This document shows, in pieces, positions 15,574 through 24,453 of a stretch of 32,460 nucleotides of DNA. Under the pieces are notes generated by a model. That model had not been told where the DNA came from, ran no database searches, and saw only the letters and a list, made by a program, of their open reading frames with translations. The first letter of the stretch is position 1. Each line of letters begins with the position of its first letter. Source of the DNA: Bacteroidota bacterium. GTDB taxonomy: Bacteria > Bacteroidota > Bacteroidia > Cytophagales > Cyclobacteriaceae. The stretch is from positions 1-32,460 of the forward strand of contig JAEWLI010000216.1 of the NCBI GenBank assembly GCA_023393375.1, given 5' to 3'. The position numbers and the translations under genes were made by a program.

Positions 15574-16776
15574 ATGCTCCCTGGCAAAAAAATTATCGTT
15601 GGTGTTTGTGGGAGTATTGCAGCTTATAAAGCAGCTAATCTGATCCGCCTTTTAGTAAAGGAAGGGGCTGAAGTCAAAGTAGTAATGACAGAAGCCGCTT
15701 GCCAGTTTATTACCCCACTTACGTTATCCACTTTATCAAAAAATCCTGTAGTAAGAGATTTTTTTGCATCTTCTACCGGGGTATGGCATAGCCATGTAGA
15801 ACTTGGCCTCTGGGCTGATGTGATGGTAATTGCACCTGCCAGTGCCAACACAATAGGGCATTTTGCGAACGGTATCTGTGAAAATATGATGGATGCTGTT
15901 TATCTGTCAGCTAGAAAGCCTGTTTATATCGCTCCGGCAATGGATTTAGATATGATGAGACATCCGGCAGTGACCAACAATATCCAAAAGCTCCAAAGCT
16001 ATGGAAATCAAATAATTGAACCAATGTATGGTGAATTGGCAAGTGGATTGACTGGGGTTGGCAGGATGGCCGAACCCGAAGAAATTCTGGAAGTGCTGAA
16101 AAATCATTTTAATTCCCGCGAGCAACCTCTAAAAGGCAAGAAAGCGTTAATTACTGCCGGGCCAACATATGAAGCCATTGATCCGGTACGCTTTATTGGT
16201 AATCACTCAAGTGGGAAGATGGGATTTGCCATTGCCAATTGTATGGCCAATCTGGGTGCTGATGTAAACCTGGTAACCGGTCCGGTAAACTTGAAATTGG
16301 ACCATCCTTTAATAAAAATAATCCATGTTCAATCAGCTAAAGATATGTATGAAGCTTGCTCCTCCATTTATCCTTCAGTAGATATAGCTGTTTTTGCTGC
16401 CGCAGTAGCCGATTATACACCCAGTCAGTTTTTTTCCCAAAAGCTAAAAAAAGATATACCTGACATCAATATTCCATTGGTAAAAAATGTGGATATTGCT
16501 TATGAATTGGGCAAAAGGAAGCAGGTCCATCAAAAAAACATCGGATTTGCGCTGGAAACTGAAAATGAAGTTGAAAATGCCCTGTCAAAAATGAATAAAA
16601 AGAATTTTGATATGGTGGTGCTGAATTCATTAAATGATACAGGTGCTGGATTTAATCATGATACGAATAAAATTAGGCTGATCATGAAAGATAATAAAAT
16701 CGAAGATTTTGAGTTGAAGAGTAAGGAGGAAGTAGCATTGGATATTGTCAATGCCATTATTTCGAAATTGTTATGA
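15574..16776 (+). CDS. coaBC: Coenzyme A biosynthesis bifunctional protein CoaBC
   Basis: 400 aa. The N-terminal flavoprotein domain (about 1-185) is 4'-phosphopantothenoylcysteine decarboxylase: FMN loop VCGSIAAYK and catalytic His74 (WHSHVELG). The C-terminal domain (about 188-400) is phosphopantothenate-cysteine ligase: 'ALITAGPTYEAIDPVRFIGN' and 'AVFAAAVADYTP'. Together they convert 4'-phosphopantothenate and cysteine to 4'-phosphopantetheine. Two positions important in E. coli CoaC differ: the PAMN Asn is Asp124 (PAMDLDM) and the clamp Cys is Ser157 (ELASGLTGVGRM); I recall these as common in Bacteroidota. It overlaps the next gene by four bases (ATGA), showing coupling. Confidence 0.94.
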   Translation: MLPGKKIIVGVCGSIAAYKAANLIRLLVKEGAEVKVVMTEAACQFITPLTLSTLSKNPVVRDFFASSTGVWHSHVELGLWADVMVIAPASANTIGHFANGICENMMDAVYLSARKPVYIAPAMDLDMMRHPAVTNNIQKLQSYGNQIIEPMYGELASGLTGVGRMAEPEEILEVLKNHFNSREQPLKGKKALITAGPTYEAIDPVRFIGNHSSGKMGFAIANCMANLGADVNLVTGPVNLKLDHPLIKIIHVQSAKDMYEACSSIYPSVDIAVFAAAVADYTPSQFFSQKLKKDIPDINIPLVKNVDIAYELGKRKQVHQKNIGFALETENEVENALSKMNKKNFDMVVLNSLNDTGAGFNHDTNKIRLIMKDNKIEDFELKSKEEVALDIVNAIISKLL

Positions 16777-17687
16777 GAAATCTTATATCATCATTTGTAT
16801 TATTAGTGATATCAACTACCATTTTATCTGCCCAGGAACTGGATTGTAGAGTGGTTATTAATTCTGATCGGGCGCAAACCACAGAAAAAGAAATCTTTCG
16901 GGACATGGAAGTAGCTTTCTCACAGTTTATGAATGACAGAAAATGGACCAACCACACCTATCGGAATAATGAAAAAATCAAATGCCAGTTAATTATTGGC
17001 ATTGAGTCCATGCCTTCAATATCCAATTTTGTAGCTACTGTTCAAATACAATCTGTACGACCTGTATATCAAACCAATCTGGAATCGAGTCTGCTTGGGT
17101 TAACATTAAATTATGCCGATAAAGATTGGCAATTCGAATACTCCGAATCGCAACCTTTGGAGTTTCAGGAAAACTCTTTTTCAAATAATATTACATCCAT
17201 TCTCGCATATTACGCATATCTGATTATTGGAATGGATTATGATTCTTTTTCCAATATGGGTGGAAATCCTTATTTTGAAAAAGCCATGTCAATTGCTATG
17301 ACAGCGCAACAAACCAACCGAGCAGGGTGGCAACAATTTGTTTCCCCACCCAGAAATCGGTACTGGTTAATTGAAAACCTTATGAATCCTCAAATGAGGC
17401 CTGTTAGAGAAGGTATTTATGAGTATCATCGTTTGGCTTTGGATAACTTTTTGGAAAATCCTGATGAGTCGAGAAAAGTCGTTTTAGAGGTGCTCAAGAA
17501 AATTCAAAAAGCAGATGATGTTCGGCCAAATTCGTTTTTAATCACCATGTTTATTTATACTAAGGTAAATGAAATAACCAATATGTTTTCTGAAGGGGAC
17601 ATGGCCATACGGAGGGAGGCATATAATATTTTAGTTGATCTGGATCCAACCAATACTGATAAATATAAAAAAATCATCAGTGGTTAA
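16773..17687 (+). CDS. DUF4835 periplasmic protein (PorD-type, type IX secretion linked)
   Basis: 304 aa with a signal peptide ending about residue 20 (TTILSAQ). 'AQELDCRVVINSDRAQTTEK' right after the signal, 'SILAYYAYLIIGMDYDSFS', 'GGNPYFEKA' and 'DDVRPNSFLITMF' are hallmark segments of DUF4835. This family is confined to Bacteroidota; public annotation often calls it PorD and links it to type IX secretion, a label I use from memory. Its molecular role is not established by sequence. It overlaps the coaBC stop and ends the bamD-rpoZ-coaBC run; the recN gene that often follows in this phylum is absent, a GSCFA gene comes next. Confidence 0.85.
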   Translation: MRNLISSFVLLVISTTILSAQELDCRVVINSDRAQTTEKEIFRDMEVAFSQFMNDRKWTNHTYRNNEKIKCQLIIGIESMPSISNFVATVQIQSVRPVYQTNLESSLLGLTLNYADKDWQFEYSESQPLEFQENSFSNNITSILAYYAYLIIGMDYDSFSNMGGNPYFEKAMSIAMTAQQTNRAGWQQFVSPPRNRYWLIENLMNPQMRPVREGIYEYHRLALDNFLENPDESRKVVLEVLKKIQKADDVRPNSFLITMFIYTKVNEITNMFSEGDMAIRREAYNILVDLDPTNTDKYKKIISG

Positions 17688-17757
17688 AGTCCTAAAATAG
17701 ACAACTACTTTTTTTAACCTGGTTATTGGGATTTTTATCTTTTATAATTTTTCATAG

Positions 17758-18741
17758 ATGTTTCGCACAGAAATAGACATACCACTTTCTGAACATAAAA
17801 TTTCCCTTTCCACGCCATTAATATCCCTTGGATCATGTTTTGCTGATATTATTGGAGGTAAATTAAAATCAAACAAATTCAATATTCTCTCTAATCCGTT
17901 TGGGGTGATATACAATCCCATTTCCGTATTCTCTTTATTAGAAACAAGTGTCCGCAAGGAAGACCTGCCACCTTCAACTTATCTAGAAAATCAGGAAATT
18001 CATTACAATTATTGTTTTCATTCCGATATATCGGCACTTACTCGAACAGATCTGGAACGAAAAGCATCATTTGCATTTCATCAGGTTCATCAACAGTTAT
18101 TGAAAGCAAAGTGGATTATTATTACACTGGGAACAGCTTTTGTTTTCCGCAGAAAAGATAATCATGAAATTGTAGCCAACTGTCATAAAATACCCGATTC
18201 GTTTTTTTCAAGGGAGATGTTAGAGCCGGAAGAAATTCTAAACCGGTTTGAAAAGACATATCAAATGTTGAGTGAATCGAATCCGGGACTAAGGTTTATT
18301 TTTACTGTTAGTCCTGTTCGCCACTTAAGGGATACATTACCTCAAAATGCTGTCAGTAAATCTATATTGAGATATGTTTGTGATAAGTTGGTAAAAACCT
18401 ATGATAATGTAGATTATTTCCCAAGTTTTGAACTATTATTGGACGATCTGAGGGATTACCGGTTTTATGCTTCCGACATGGTTCATCCCAATGACGTTTC
18501 CGAAAATTATATATGGGAAAAGTTTACTACACGATACCTGGATGACAATGCAAATTCGTTTTTAAAAGATTGGGATAAATTATCTCGTGCAGTTTATCAC
18601 AGACCATTTTATCCTGAATCATCAGCTCATCAAACTTTTTTAGTAAAAACATTAAAAAAGTTGAAACAGTTAAATGAACAGATTGATGTAAGTGAGGAAA
18701 TAAAAGTGGTTGAACAACAAATCATTTTGCCCCAAAAATAA
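17758..18741 (+). CDS. GSCFA-domain protein
   Basis: 327 aa. The name-giving motif GSCFA is at residues 25-29 (LISLGSCFADIIG), then 'NPFGVIYNP', 'IITLGTAFVFR', 'FTVSPVRH', and near the end 'FYASDMVHPNDVSENYIW', where Asp and His complete an SGNH-hydrolase-like set. The GSCFA family is common in Bacteroidota and is thought to contain esterase- or acetyltransferase-like enzymes; the substrate is unknown. No signal peptide. Possible promoter just upstream: TTG at 17726-17728, then TAATTTTT at 17745-17752 (weak). The stop at 18739-18741 is 43 bp before the YyaL-like gene. Confidence 0.88.
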   Translation: MFRTEIDIPLSEHKISLSTPLISLGSCFADIIGGKLKSNKFNILSNPFGVIYNPISVFSLLETSVRKEDLPPSTYLENQEIHYNYCFHSDISALTRTDLERKASFAFHQVHQQLLKAKWIIITLGTAFVFRRKDNHEIVANCHKIPDSFFSREMLEPEEILNRFEKTYQMLSESNPGLRFIFTVSPVRHLRDTLPQNAVSKSILRYVCDKLVKTYDNVDYFPSFELLLDDLRDYRFYASDMVHPNDVSENYIWEKFTTRYLDDNANSFLKDWDKLSRAVYHRPFYPESSAHQTFLVKTLKKLKQLNEQIDVSEEIKVVEQQIILPQK

Positions 18742-18784
18742 CTATACCGATAAGGTTCTGTCATTATTTTTTAATTTTCAAATT

Positions 18785-20840
18785 ATGAATACTACTAAAA
18801 AACCCAACCAGTTAATTCGGGAATCAAGTCCATATTTATTACAACATGCTTATAATCCGGTAAACTGGATGCCATGGAACGAAGCCTCTCTTCAATTGGC
18901 AAAGATAGAAGATAAACCCATTCTGGTAAGTATAGGCTATTCCTCTTGTCATTGGTGCCATGTAATGGAGCACGAATGCTTTGAAAAAGAGGAGATAGCT
19001 GATATCATGAATAAAAACTTCATATGTATAAAAGTAGACCGGGAGGAACGTCCTGATGTTGATCAGGTTTATATGGAAGCAGTGCAACTCATGGGGGTGT
19101 CAGGAGGGTGGCCATTGAACGTATTTCTTACATCCGATCAAAAGCCTTTCTATGGGGGAACATATTTCCCATCAAATTCATGGCAGCAATTATTATTACA
19201 GATCGCTGAAGCTTACCAACAACATCGTGATCATCTGGAGGGATCAGCTGATAAATTTGTTGATGCTTTGAATACCAGTGATATTAAGAAATACCGATTA
19301 AATGACTCACTTAATGATTTCACCACTCAAAACCTGATCAATATTTATCAAAAATTAGCTGAAAATTTCGATCAGAAAAGAGGAGGGATGAGGGGAGCTC
19401 CCAAGTTCCCTATGCCCTCATATTGGCAATTTGTTTTGAAGTATTATGCGGTTACTAAAGATCAAGCGGCTTTGGATCAGGTAGTGCTGACCTTAACAGA
19501 AATGGCTCATGGCGGGATTTATGATCAGATAGGTGGTGGTTTTTCCAGATATTCAGTTGATGCAAAATGGTTAGTCCCTCATTTCGAAAAAATGTTGTAC
19601 GACAATGGGCAATTGTTATCGCTATATGCTGATGGTTATTCAATAACCAAATCGACTGTTTTTAAACATGTGATTTATCAAACCATCAATTTTCTGGAAA
19701 GAGAAATGATGGACCCGGAAGGTGGTTTTTTTTCCGCCCTAGATGCTGATAGTGAAGGTGAAGAGGGCAAATATTATGTGTGGGATGCTTTTGAATTTTC
19801 CAATGTGCTATACAAATTCTATGAAGATGATGAAAAGGTGAGCCTTTTAACCCGTTTTTATCAAATAATGGAAGATGGAAATTGGGAAGAACGGAAAAAT
19901 ATTTTGCACAAAAAAACTTCTGCTATCGAGTTCGCAAAAGAATCTGGAATTGATCCTGATGAATTTGATCAAATGATAAAGGAAAGTAATCATTATCTTT
20001 TGACCTATCGGAATCAACGGGTGAGGCCTGGATTGGATGATAAAATTTTAGCAGGATGGAACGGGTTAGCACTTAAAGGATTAGTGGATTGTTACCTGGT
20101 TTGTGAAGAACCTAAATTTATAGAACTTGCTATAAAAAATGCAAGCTTTATAAAAAAGTACCTATACAAAAATGGAATGCTATTCAGAAATTATAAAGCA
20201 GGAGGGGCAGTTCAAATCAATGGATTTTTGGAAGATTATGCACTCGTTATTCAGGGGTTTATAGAATTATATCAAGCGGTGTTTGATGAGCAATGGCTGG
20301 AAATGGCTAACCTGATTACTGATTATGTTTTGGATAACTTTTATGACGAAGATGAAAAATTATTTTTTTACACAGACCAATCATCTGAAAAATTGATTGC
20401 AAGGGGAAAAGGAACTATTTGATAATGTTATTCCGGCATCCAACTCGGTGATGGCTAATAATTTATATAAGCTGGGTCATATTCTCGGGCATCAGCGTTA
20501 TGGTGATATTGCAAAAGATATGCTGAAACAAGTGGGTAAATTAATTTTGACCGATTCTCAATATTTAACCAACTGGGCCGGATTGTACGCTTTTATGGTG
20601 AAACCTACTGCTGAAATTGCCATTGTAGGCAATGAAGCAGAATTTTTTAGAAAAGCCTTGGAGAAAACCTATTGTCCCAATAAAGTAGTATCAGGTACTA
20701 AGAATTCAAGCAATTTACCTTTATTGCAAAACAGAGTGGCTGTGAATGACCGTACCACCATTTATGTCTGTTTTAATAATACGTGCAAATTACCCGTTGA
20801 TAATGTGGAAGAAGCATTTAAGCTGATGCAGGAGGGTTGA
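18785..20840 (+). pseudogene. YyaL/SPATA20 thioredoxin-domain protein, frameshifted
   Basis: Start ATG 18785, just before 'PNQLIRESSPYLLQHAYNPV', the family's usual opening. An N-terminal thioredoxin-like domain carries SSCHWCHVM (CxxC), 'VDREERPDVDQVYM' and 'GGWPLNVFLT'; an (alpha/alpha) toroid of the six-hairpin type follows ('GGGFSRYSVDAKWLVPHFEKMLYDN'). The frame ends early at 20422, but the family sequence resumes in another frame. Skipping one base in the run GGGGAAAA at 20403-20410 restores 'LIAREKELFDNVIPASNSV' and an open frame to 20840, giving about 684 aa, normal for the family. So the gene is intact except for one extra base. Cause: sequencing error, recent mutation or programmed shift. 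Function of the family is uncertain. Confidence 0.85.
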
Positions 20841-20855
20841 TGGTTTGGGTAAAAA

Positions 20856-20878
20856 AAGAGGCTCCAACAGAGCCTCTT
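20856..20878 (-). terminator. Intrinsic terminator of superoxide dismutase gene
   Basis: Inverted repeat with core arms GAGGCTC (20858-20864) and GAGCCTC (20870-20876), loop of five bases, extended by two A-T pairs. Seven A residues (20851-20857) on the left become a U run on the leftward transcript. The rightward strand lacks a U tract after the stem, so it mainly serves the leftward sod gene. Confidence 0.8.
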
Positions 20879-20903
20879 CAACGTTTAAATATTGAATACT
20901 AAT

Positions 20904-21509
20904 TTATAAAGCAGATTCAAATCTTTTTCCTACTTCTTCCCAATTAACTACATTCCAGAAAGCGGCAATATAATCAGGACGTTTGTTTTGATATTTCAAA
21001 TAATACGCATGTTCCCAAACATCAAGGCCTAAAATTGGGGTTCCTTTAAAGTCTGCTACATCCATCAAGGGATTATCCTGGTTTGGAGTAGATCCTACAG
21101 CCAGTTGTCCATTAACTACTACTAGCCATGCCCAACCTGAGCCAAATCTTGTAGCAGCTGCATTTGAAAATTCTTCCTTAAACTTTTCAAAAGAGCCAAA
21201 CTTTGAATTGATGGCATCTGCAAGTTTTCCCGATGGTGATCCGCCACCATTTGGGCCAATTACTTTCCAAAATAAAGAATGGTTAAAATGGCCTCCGCCA
21301 TTGTTTCTTACTACACCACCATATTTGCTGACGCTTTTCATTATTTCCTCTATGGGTTTATTTTCACCATCCGTTCCACTGATTCCTTCGTTCAGTTTGG
21401 TCACGTAAGCAGCATGATGTTTATCATGATGGATCTCCATGGTTTTAGCATCGATATGTGGTTCAAGTGCATTGTTGGCATATGGTAATGCCGGTAGTTC
21501 AAAAGCCAT
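20904..21509 (-). CDS. sodA: Superoxide dismutase, Fe/Mn family (Mn-type features)
   Basis: 201 aa, standard length. Metal ligands are His27 (MEIHHDKHH), His77 (GGHFNHSLFW), Asp163 and His167 (GLDVWEHAYY). The residue pattern is of the Mn type: Gly in NNGGGHFNH and Gln144 in TPNQDNPLM, the glutamine that in Mn enzymes comes from the C-terminal domain. Converts superoxide to hydrogen peroxide and oxygen; no signal peptide, so cytosolic. Start ATG at 21507-21509, directly before 'FELPALPYANNALEPHID'. A weak -7-like element (TAAAAATA at 21559-21566 on the plus strand) lies upstream; the terminator downstream marks a separate transcript. Confidence 0.96.
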   Translation of the reverse strand: MAFELPALPYANNALEPHIDAKTMEIHHDKHHAAYVTKLNEGISGTDGENKPIEEIMKSVSKYGGVVRNNGGGHFNHSLFWKVIGPNGGGSPSGKLADAINSKFGSFEKFKEEFSNAAATRFGSGWAWLVVVNGQLAVGSTPNQDNPLMDVADFKGTPILGLDVWEHAYYLKYQNKRPDYIAAFWNVVNWEEVGKRFESAL

Positions 21510-21566
21510 ATGAATTAAAAATTTATAGGGTTATACATAAAAAACATTATAAAAAAACTAAAAATA

Positions 21567-22016
21567 TTAAGCTCTGAGATCTCTAAAAAACTCTTCTAAC
21601 AACTGCCTGCATTCATTTTCGAGTACACCTTTGCCAATTATTGTTTTAGGGTGCAACATTTGAATACCAGTCTTTGAAAACCCTCTTTTAGGATCATCAA
21701 CTGCGTAATGGAGATTGCCAATTTGTGTCCAGAATAACGCTCCTGCACACATGTTGCAAGGCTCCAGGGTTACATACAAGGCACATTCATTTAAATATTT
21801 TGCACCTAAAAAGTTAGAAGCAGCTGTCAATGCAATCATTTCAGCATGAGCAGTTGCATCATTTAATAGTTCGGTCTGATTGCAAGCACGCGCAATAATT
21901 CTGTTCTTGCACACCACTACAGCACCTACAGGTATTTCTCCCTGTTCCTTTGCTTTTTGGGCTTCCAGAAAAGCCTGACGCATAAAATGCTCATGTGAAT
22001 AAACCGATAACTCCAC
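21567..22016 (-). CDS. tadA: tRNA-specific adenosine deaminase (TadA-type)
   Basis: 149 aa if started at the GTG complementary to 22014-22016; this sits on the stop codon of the preceding gene (TAGTG overlap), so coupling is likely. A longer frame to 22073 exists but would overlap that gene by 58 bp with low-complexity residues. Zinc site and catalytic residue: His57-Ala-Glu59 (ATAHAEM) and Cys87/Cys90 (EPCNMC). N-terminal 'RQAFLEAQKAKEQGEIPVGAV' is typical of TadA, which deaminates A34 to inosine in tRNA-Arg(ACG). The related free-nucleoside deaminases cannot be fully excluded, but the 'HFMRQAF...GEIPVGAV' opening favours TadA. Confidence 0.9.
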   Translation of the reverse strand: MELSVYSHEHFMRQAFLEAQKAKEQGEIPVGAVVVCKNRIIARACNQTELLNDATAHAEMIALTAASNFLGAKYLNECALYVTLEPCNMCAGALFWTQIGNLHYAVDDPKRGFSKTGIQMLHPKTIIGKGVLENECRQLLEEFFRDLRA

Positions 22017-22573
22017 TAAAGTGTTTTTTTTATTTTTATTGTTCCCATTATCTCTTCTGCAATTGTGTCCCAATTGGGGCGTTGAGCCGCACTTGTTGTA
22101 AGATTAAATAGCAAAAGCTTTTCGTTCACGAGGCAATATTGCATGTAGGTGTAATTTGACCTGATTGGTTGTTTTCTTACTGCGTCAGGATCCGGATTTA
22201 ATAGCGAAATGAATTCAAATACGATAAATCTTCTGTCATTTATCTCTTTAATTTCCTCTTTTATAAAACTGACAGAATCATAAAGATTGGAAATACTTGA
22301 TCTATAGAAACTTTGAAGTAATTCAATATCATCTTGCTTCCAGGTAGAGGTAAATATATTCACTGAAAAATCAGTCTTCTGATCTTGCGAAGCAAAAGAA
22401 ACTATTGGTCTACGGGCTGCACTATATTTGCGCCTGATCTCATCTTCTGACAACGGTTGGAAGCTCTCAGGTAATGATACTGTGATTTCCCTGGTCACTT
22501 TAACTGGCACCAATTTAGGGTTGTCCGAATTCAGACCTAAACTGATTAAGATTACAATTGCAAAATATTTCAT
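22016..22573 (-). CDS. Secreted protein of unknown function
   Basis: 185 aa with a short signal-like hydrophobic N-terminus (KYFAIVILISLGL). The rest alternates beta strands with one helix ('DDIELLQSFYRSSISNLYDS', 'NDRRFIVFEFIS', 'MQYCLVNEKLLLFNLTTSA'), a layout like small PsbP/Mog1-type folds, but I do not recognise a family. It is followed immediately by tadA (shared base at 22016). A perfect -7 element lies upstream at 22599-22606. Confidence 0.65.
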   Translation of the reverse strand: MKYFAIVILISLGLNSDNPKLVPVKVTREITVSLPESFQPLSEDEIRRKYSAARRPIVSFASQDQKTDFSVNIFTSTWKQDDIELLQSFYRSSISNLYDSVSFIKEEIKEINDRRFIVFEFISLLNPDPDAVRKQPIRSNYTYMQYCLVNEKLLLFNLTTSAAQRPNWDTIAEEIMGTIKIKKTL

Positions 22574-22598
22574 AGCAGACTAAAACAGATGATCGAAG

Positions 22599-22606
22599 CA
22601 AAAATA
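22599..22606 (-). promoter_or_regulatory. -7 promoter element for the unknown protein-tadA pair
   Basis: Read leftward the bases are TATTTTTG, a perfect TAnnTTTG match. It lies 25 bases before the ATG (22571-22573), with an expected leader of about 19 bases. No TTG at the usual -33 distance is obvious. Confidence 0.5.
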
Positions 22607-22821
22607 GAAAAATTCTTTATATACCGGATTACTACCGGGAAAGATTTATGTTACCGTCTGTAAAAGCAAATATATTTATGTGCTCTACATTTAAAATGCA
22701 GAAAGGCTAATTTCCACAAAATACTACATCTGTACATTAAGCGCATTTTCTTTTTAATTCAAGAACTATGATAATCATAACTTCGGCCTTAATATGATGA
22801 AAGAATGAAAAAATAATAGTT

Positions 22822-24453
22822 ATGATAAGAAAGTTTTACAATAGGACCACCCTATGGGTTTTTACTCTAGGTTGGTTATGCTTCTCCTGTTCTTTTAATT
22901 CTGATGAGTATGATTTCGACCGAATCGCCGAAGTACAATGGGATCCAGAGTATGCCATACCATTAGTTTCCGGTTCTTTAAGTATAATGAATTTACTAGG
23001 ATCCCATGATTCACTTGCTCTTCAGCAAAAAGAAGATGGCATGTTATACTTTATTTATGAAGACATTTTAGAGTCGCGTGATCTGAATGATATCATTGTG
23101 GTGCCCAATCATTCTTTTCAAAAAAATTACTATGTATTGTCTCCTGTGGTGGTTCCTGCAGATGGTAGTAGGGAGATATTTAACAGCCAGGAAACCATTG
23201 ACCTTAGCAATGAACCGGAATTGGAACACGAACAATTGCATGAGGCACACTTAAAGTATGGATTCATCGATTATGTAATATCAGCTGAAAACAGTACTCA
23301 TGTTGATGTTGAGATTTCATTCCCTACTATAAAAAATGCACAGGGAGACCCTTTATACATAATTGAAAATATTTCTGAAGATGGTGGAACAATAACAGGT
23401 ACAGCTTCATTAGCAGGTTATGTGATGGATTTATCTACCTTAACTCCTGGAAACAATCGTTTCCCGATGGTTTTCAAAGTGACAGCAAACGGAGGAACTT
23501 CAGGGGCTATTGTACCACTTTCAGACAACTTTTCTTTAAATGTGGATTTCAGGGAAATTGACTATACAGAAATGCGGGGATTATTTGGGAATCAGACCGT
23601 AACACTTCCTGAAGAAAATGTGAAAATTGGCCCTTTTACCGATTTGGCTGATGCTGAAATTGTGCTAGGTGAAGCCAATATTACGCTCGAAGTAATCAAT
23701 GATTATCGAATACCTTCTCAAGTTGACTTTCAGATATTCACAGCAGAAAAAGAGTCGGGAAGTGTTGACATCACCACAACTCCGGCTACTCCTATTATAA
23801 TCAATGTACCAACCTCAGCAACAGAGAGTGCTTCCACATTTGTTGCAGTAGACGAACCGGGTGAGATTTTTAATTTCCGGCCTGAATGGATTCGTTATCT
23901 GGCTAATGCAACTATTAATTTTACTAATCAAAATATAGAAAACTTCATTAAAGACACTGACCGGCTTAAAATTAAACTAACAGCTGAGACCCCTTTATAC
24001 GGATCGGCAAAAGGTATTCATCTTTATGATACGCTTGATGTAGACATAAATAGTGACATTAACGAAGATGAAGTAACGAAAGCATTAATGAAGTTATCCA
24101 TTGTAAATGAATTTCCTATACAAGCGGCTATTCAGATATACTTTGCCGACGAAAATTACCAAGTAGTAGATTCTCTTTTCACCACTGTAGATGAAAAGAA
24201 TATTATCGTTCCAAGTAAAGTAGATGCTTCAGGATACTTGATTTCCAATGGGGAAGGAAAATATGATCAGTTGATCGAAATCACTGGCAGAAGACTCACC
24301 AATTTGATGGACGCCTCTTATATCATACTCAAAACAGACATGAGCACGATCAAAAATGGGGATTCTTATCCACTGGTCAGATTTAAAGCCGATTATAAAC
24401 TGTATGTGGACATGGGCATACAGACAAAACTAAATTTATCCTTAAAACCATAA
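22822..24453 (+). CDS. Large lipoprotein, DUF5723-linked, unknown function
   Basis: 543 aa. Probable lipoprotein signal ending at Cys23 (CFSC). Beta-rich throughout, with strand-turn repeats such as 'LDTLDVDINSDINEDE'-like segments and 'VQWDPEYAIPLVSGSLSI' directly after the signal, a segment I associate with Bacteroidota lipoproteins encoded next to DUF5723 proteins. It shares one base with the next gene (TAATG at 24451-24455), so the two are made together. First gene of a three-gene envelope operon ending at the terminator at 27954. Function unknown; a surface or outer-membrane role is inferred from the neighbours. Confidence 0.7.
   Translation: MIRKFYNRTTLWVFTLGWLCFSCSFNSDEYDFDRIAEVQWDPEYAIPLVSGSLSIMNLLGSHDSLALQQKEDGMLYFIYEDILESRDLNDIIVVPNHSFQKNYYVLSPVVVPADGSREIFNSQETIDLSNEPELEHEQLHEAHLKYGFIDYVISAENSTHVDVEISFPTIKNAQGDPLYIIENISEDGGTITGTASLAGYVMDLSTLTPGNNRFPMVFKVTANGGTSGAIVPLSDNFSLNVDFREIDYTEMRGLFGNQTVTLPEENVKIGPFTDLADAEIVLGEANITLEVINDYRIPSQVDFQIFTAEKESGSVDITTTPATPIIINVPTSATESASTFVAVDEPGEIFNFRPEWIRYLANATINFTNQNIENFIKDTDRLKIKLTAETPLYGSAKGIHLYDTLDVDINSDINEDEVTKALMKLSIVNEFPIQAAIQIYFADENYQVVDSLFTTVDEKNIIVPSKVDASGYLISNGEGKYDQLIEITGRRLTNLMDASYIILKTDMSTIKNGDSYPLVRFKADYKLYVDMGIQTKLNLSLKP

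Noticed and set aside
22767..22779. TATGATAATCATA near-palindrome upstream of the lipoprotein operon
   Set aside because: Only six-base arms in AT-rich sequence; expected by chance.
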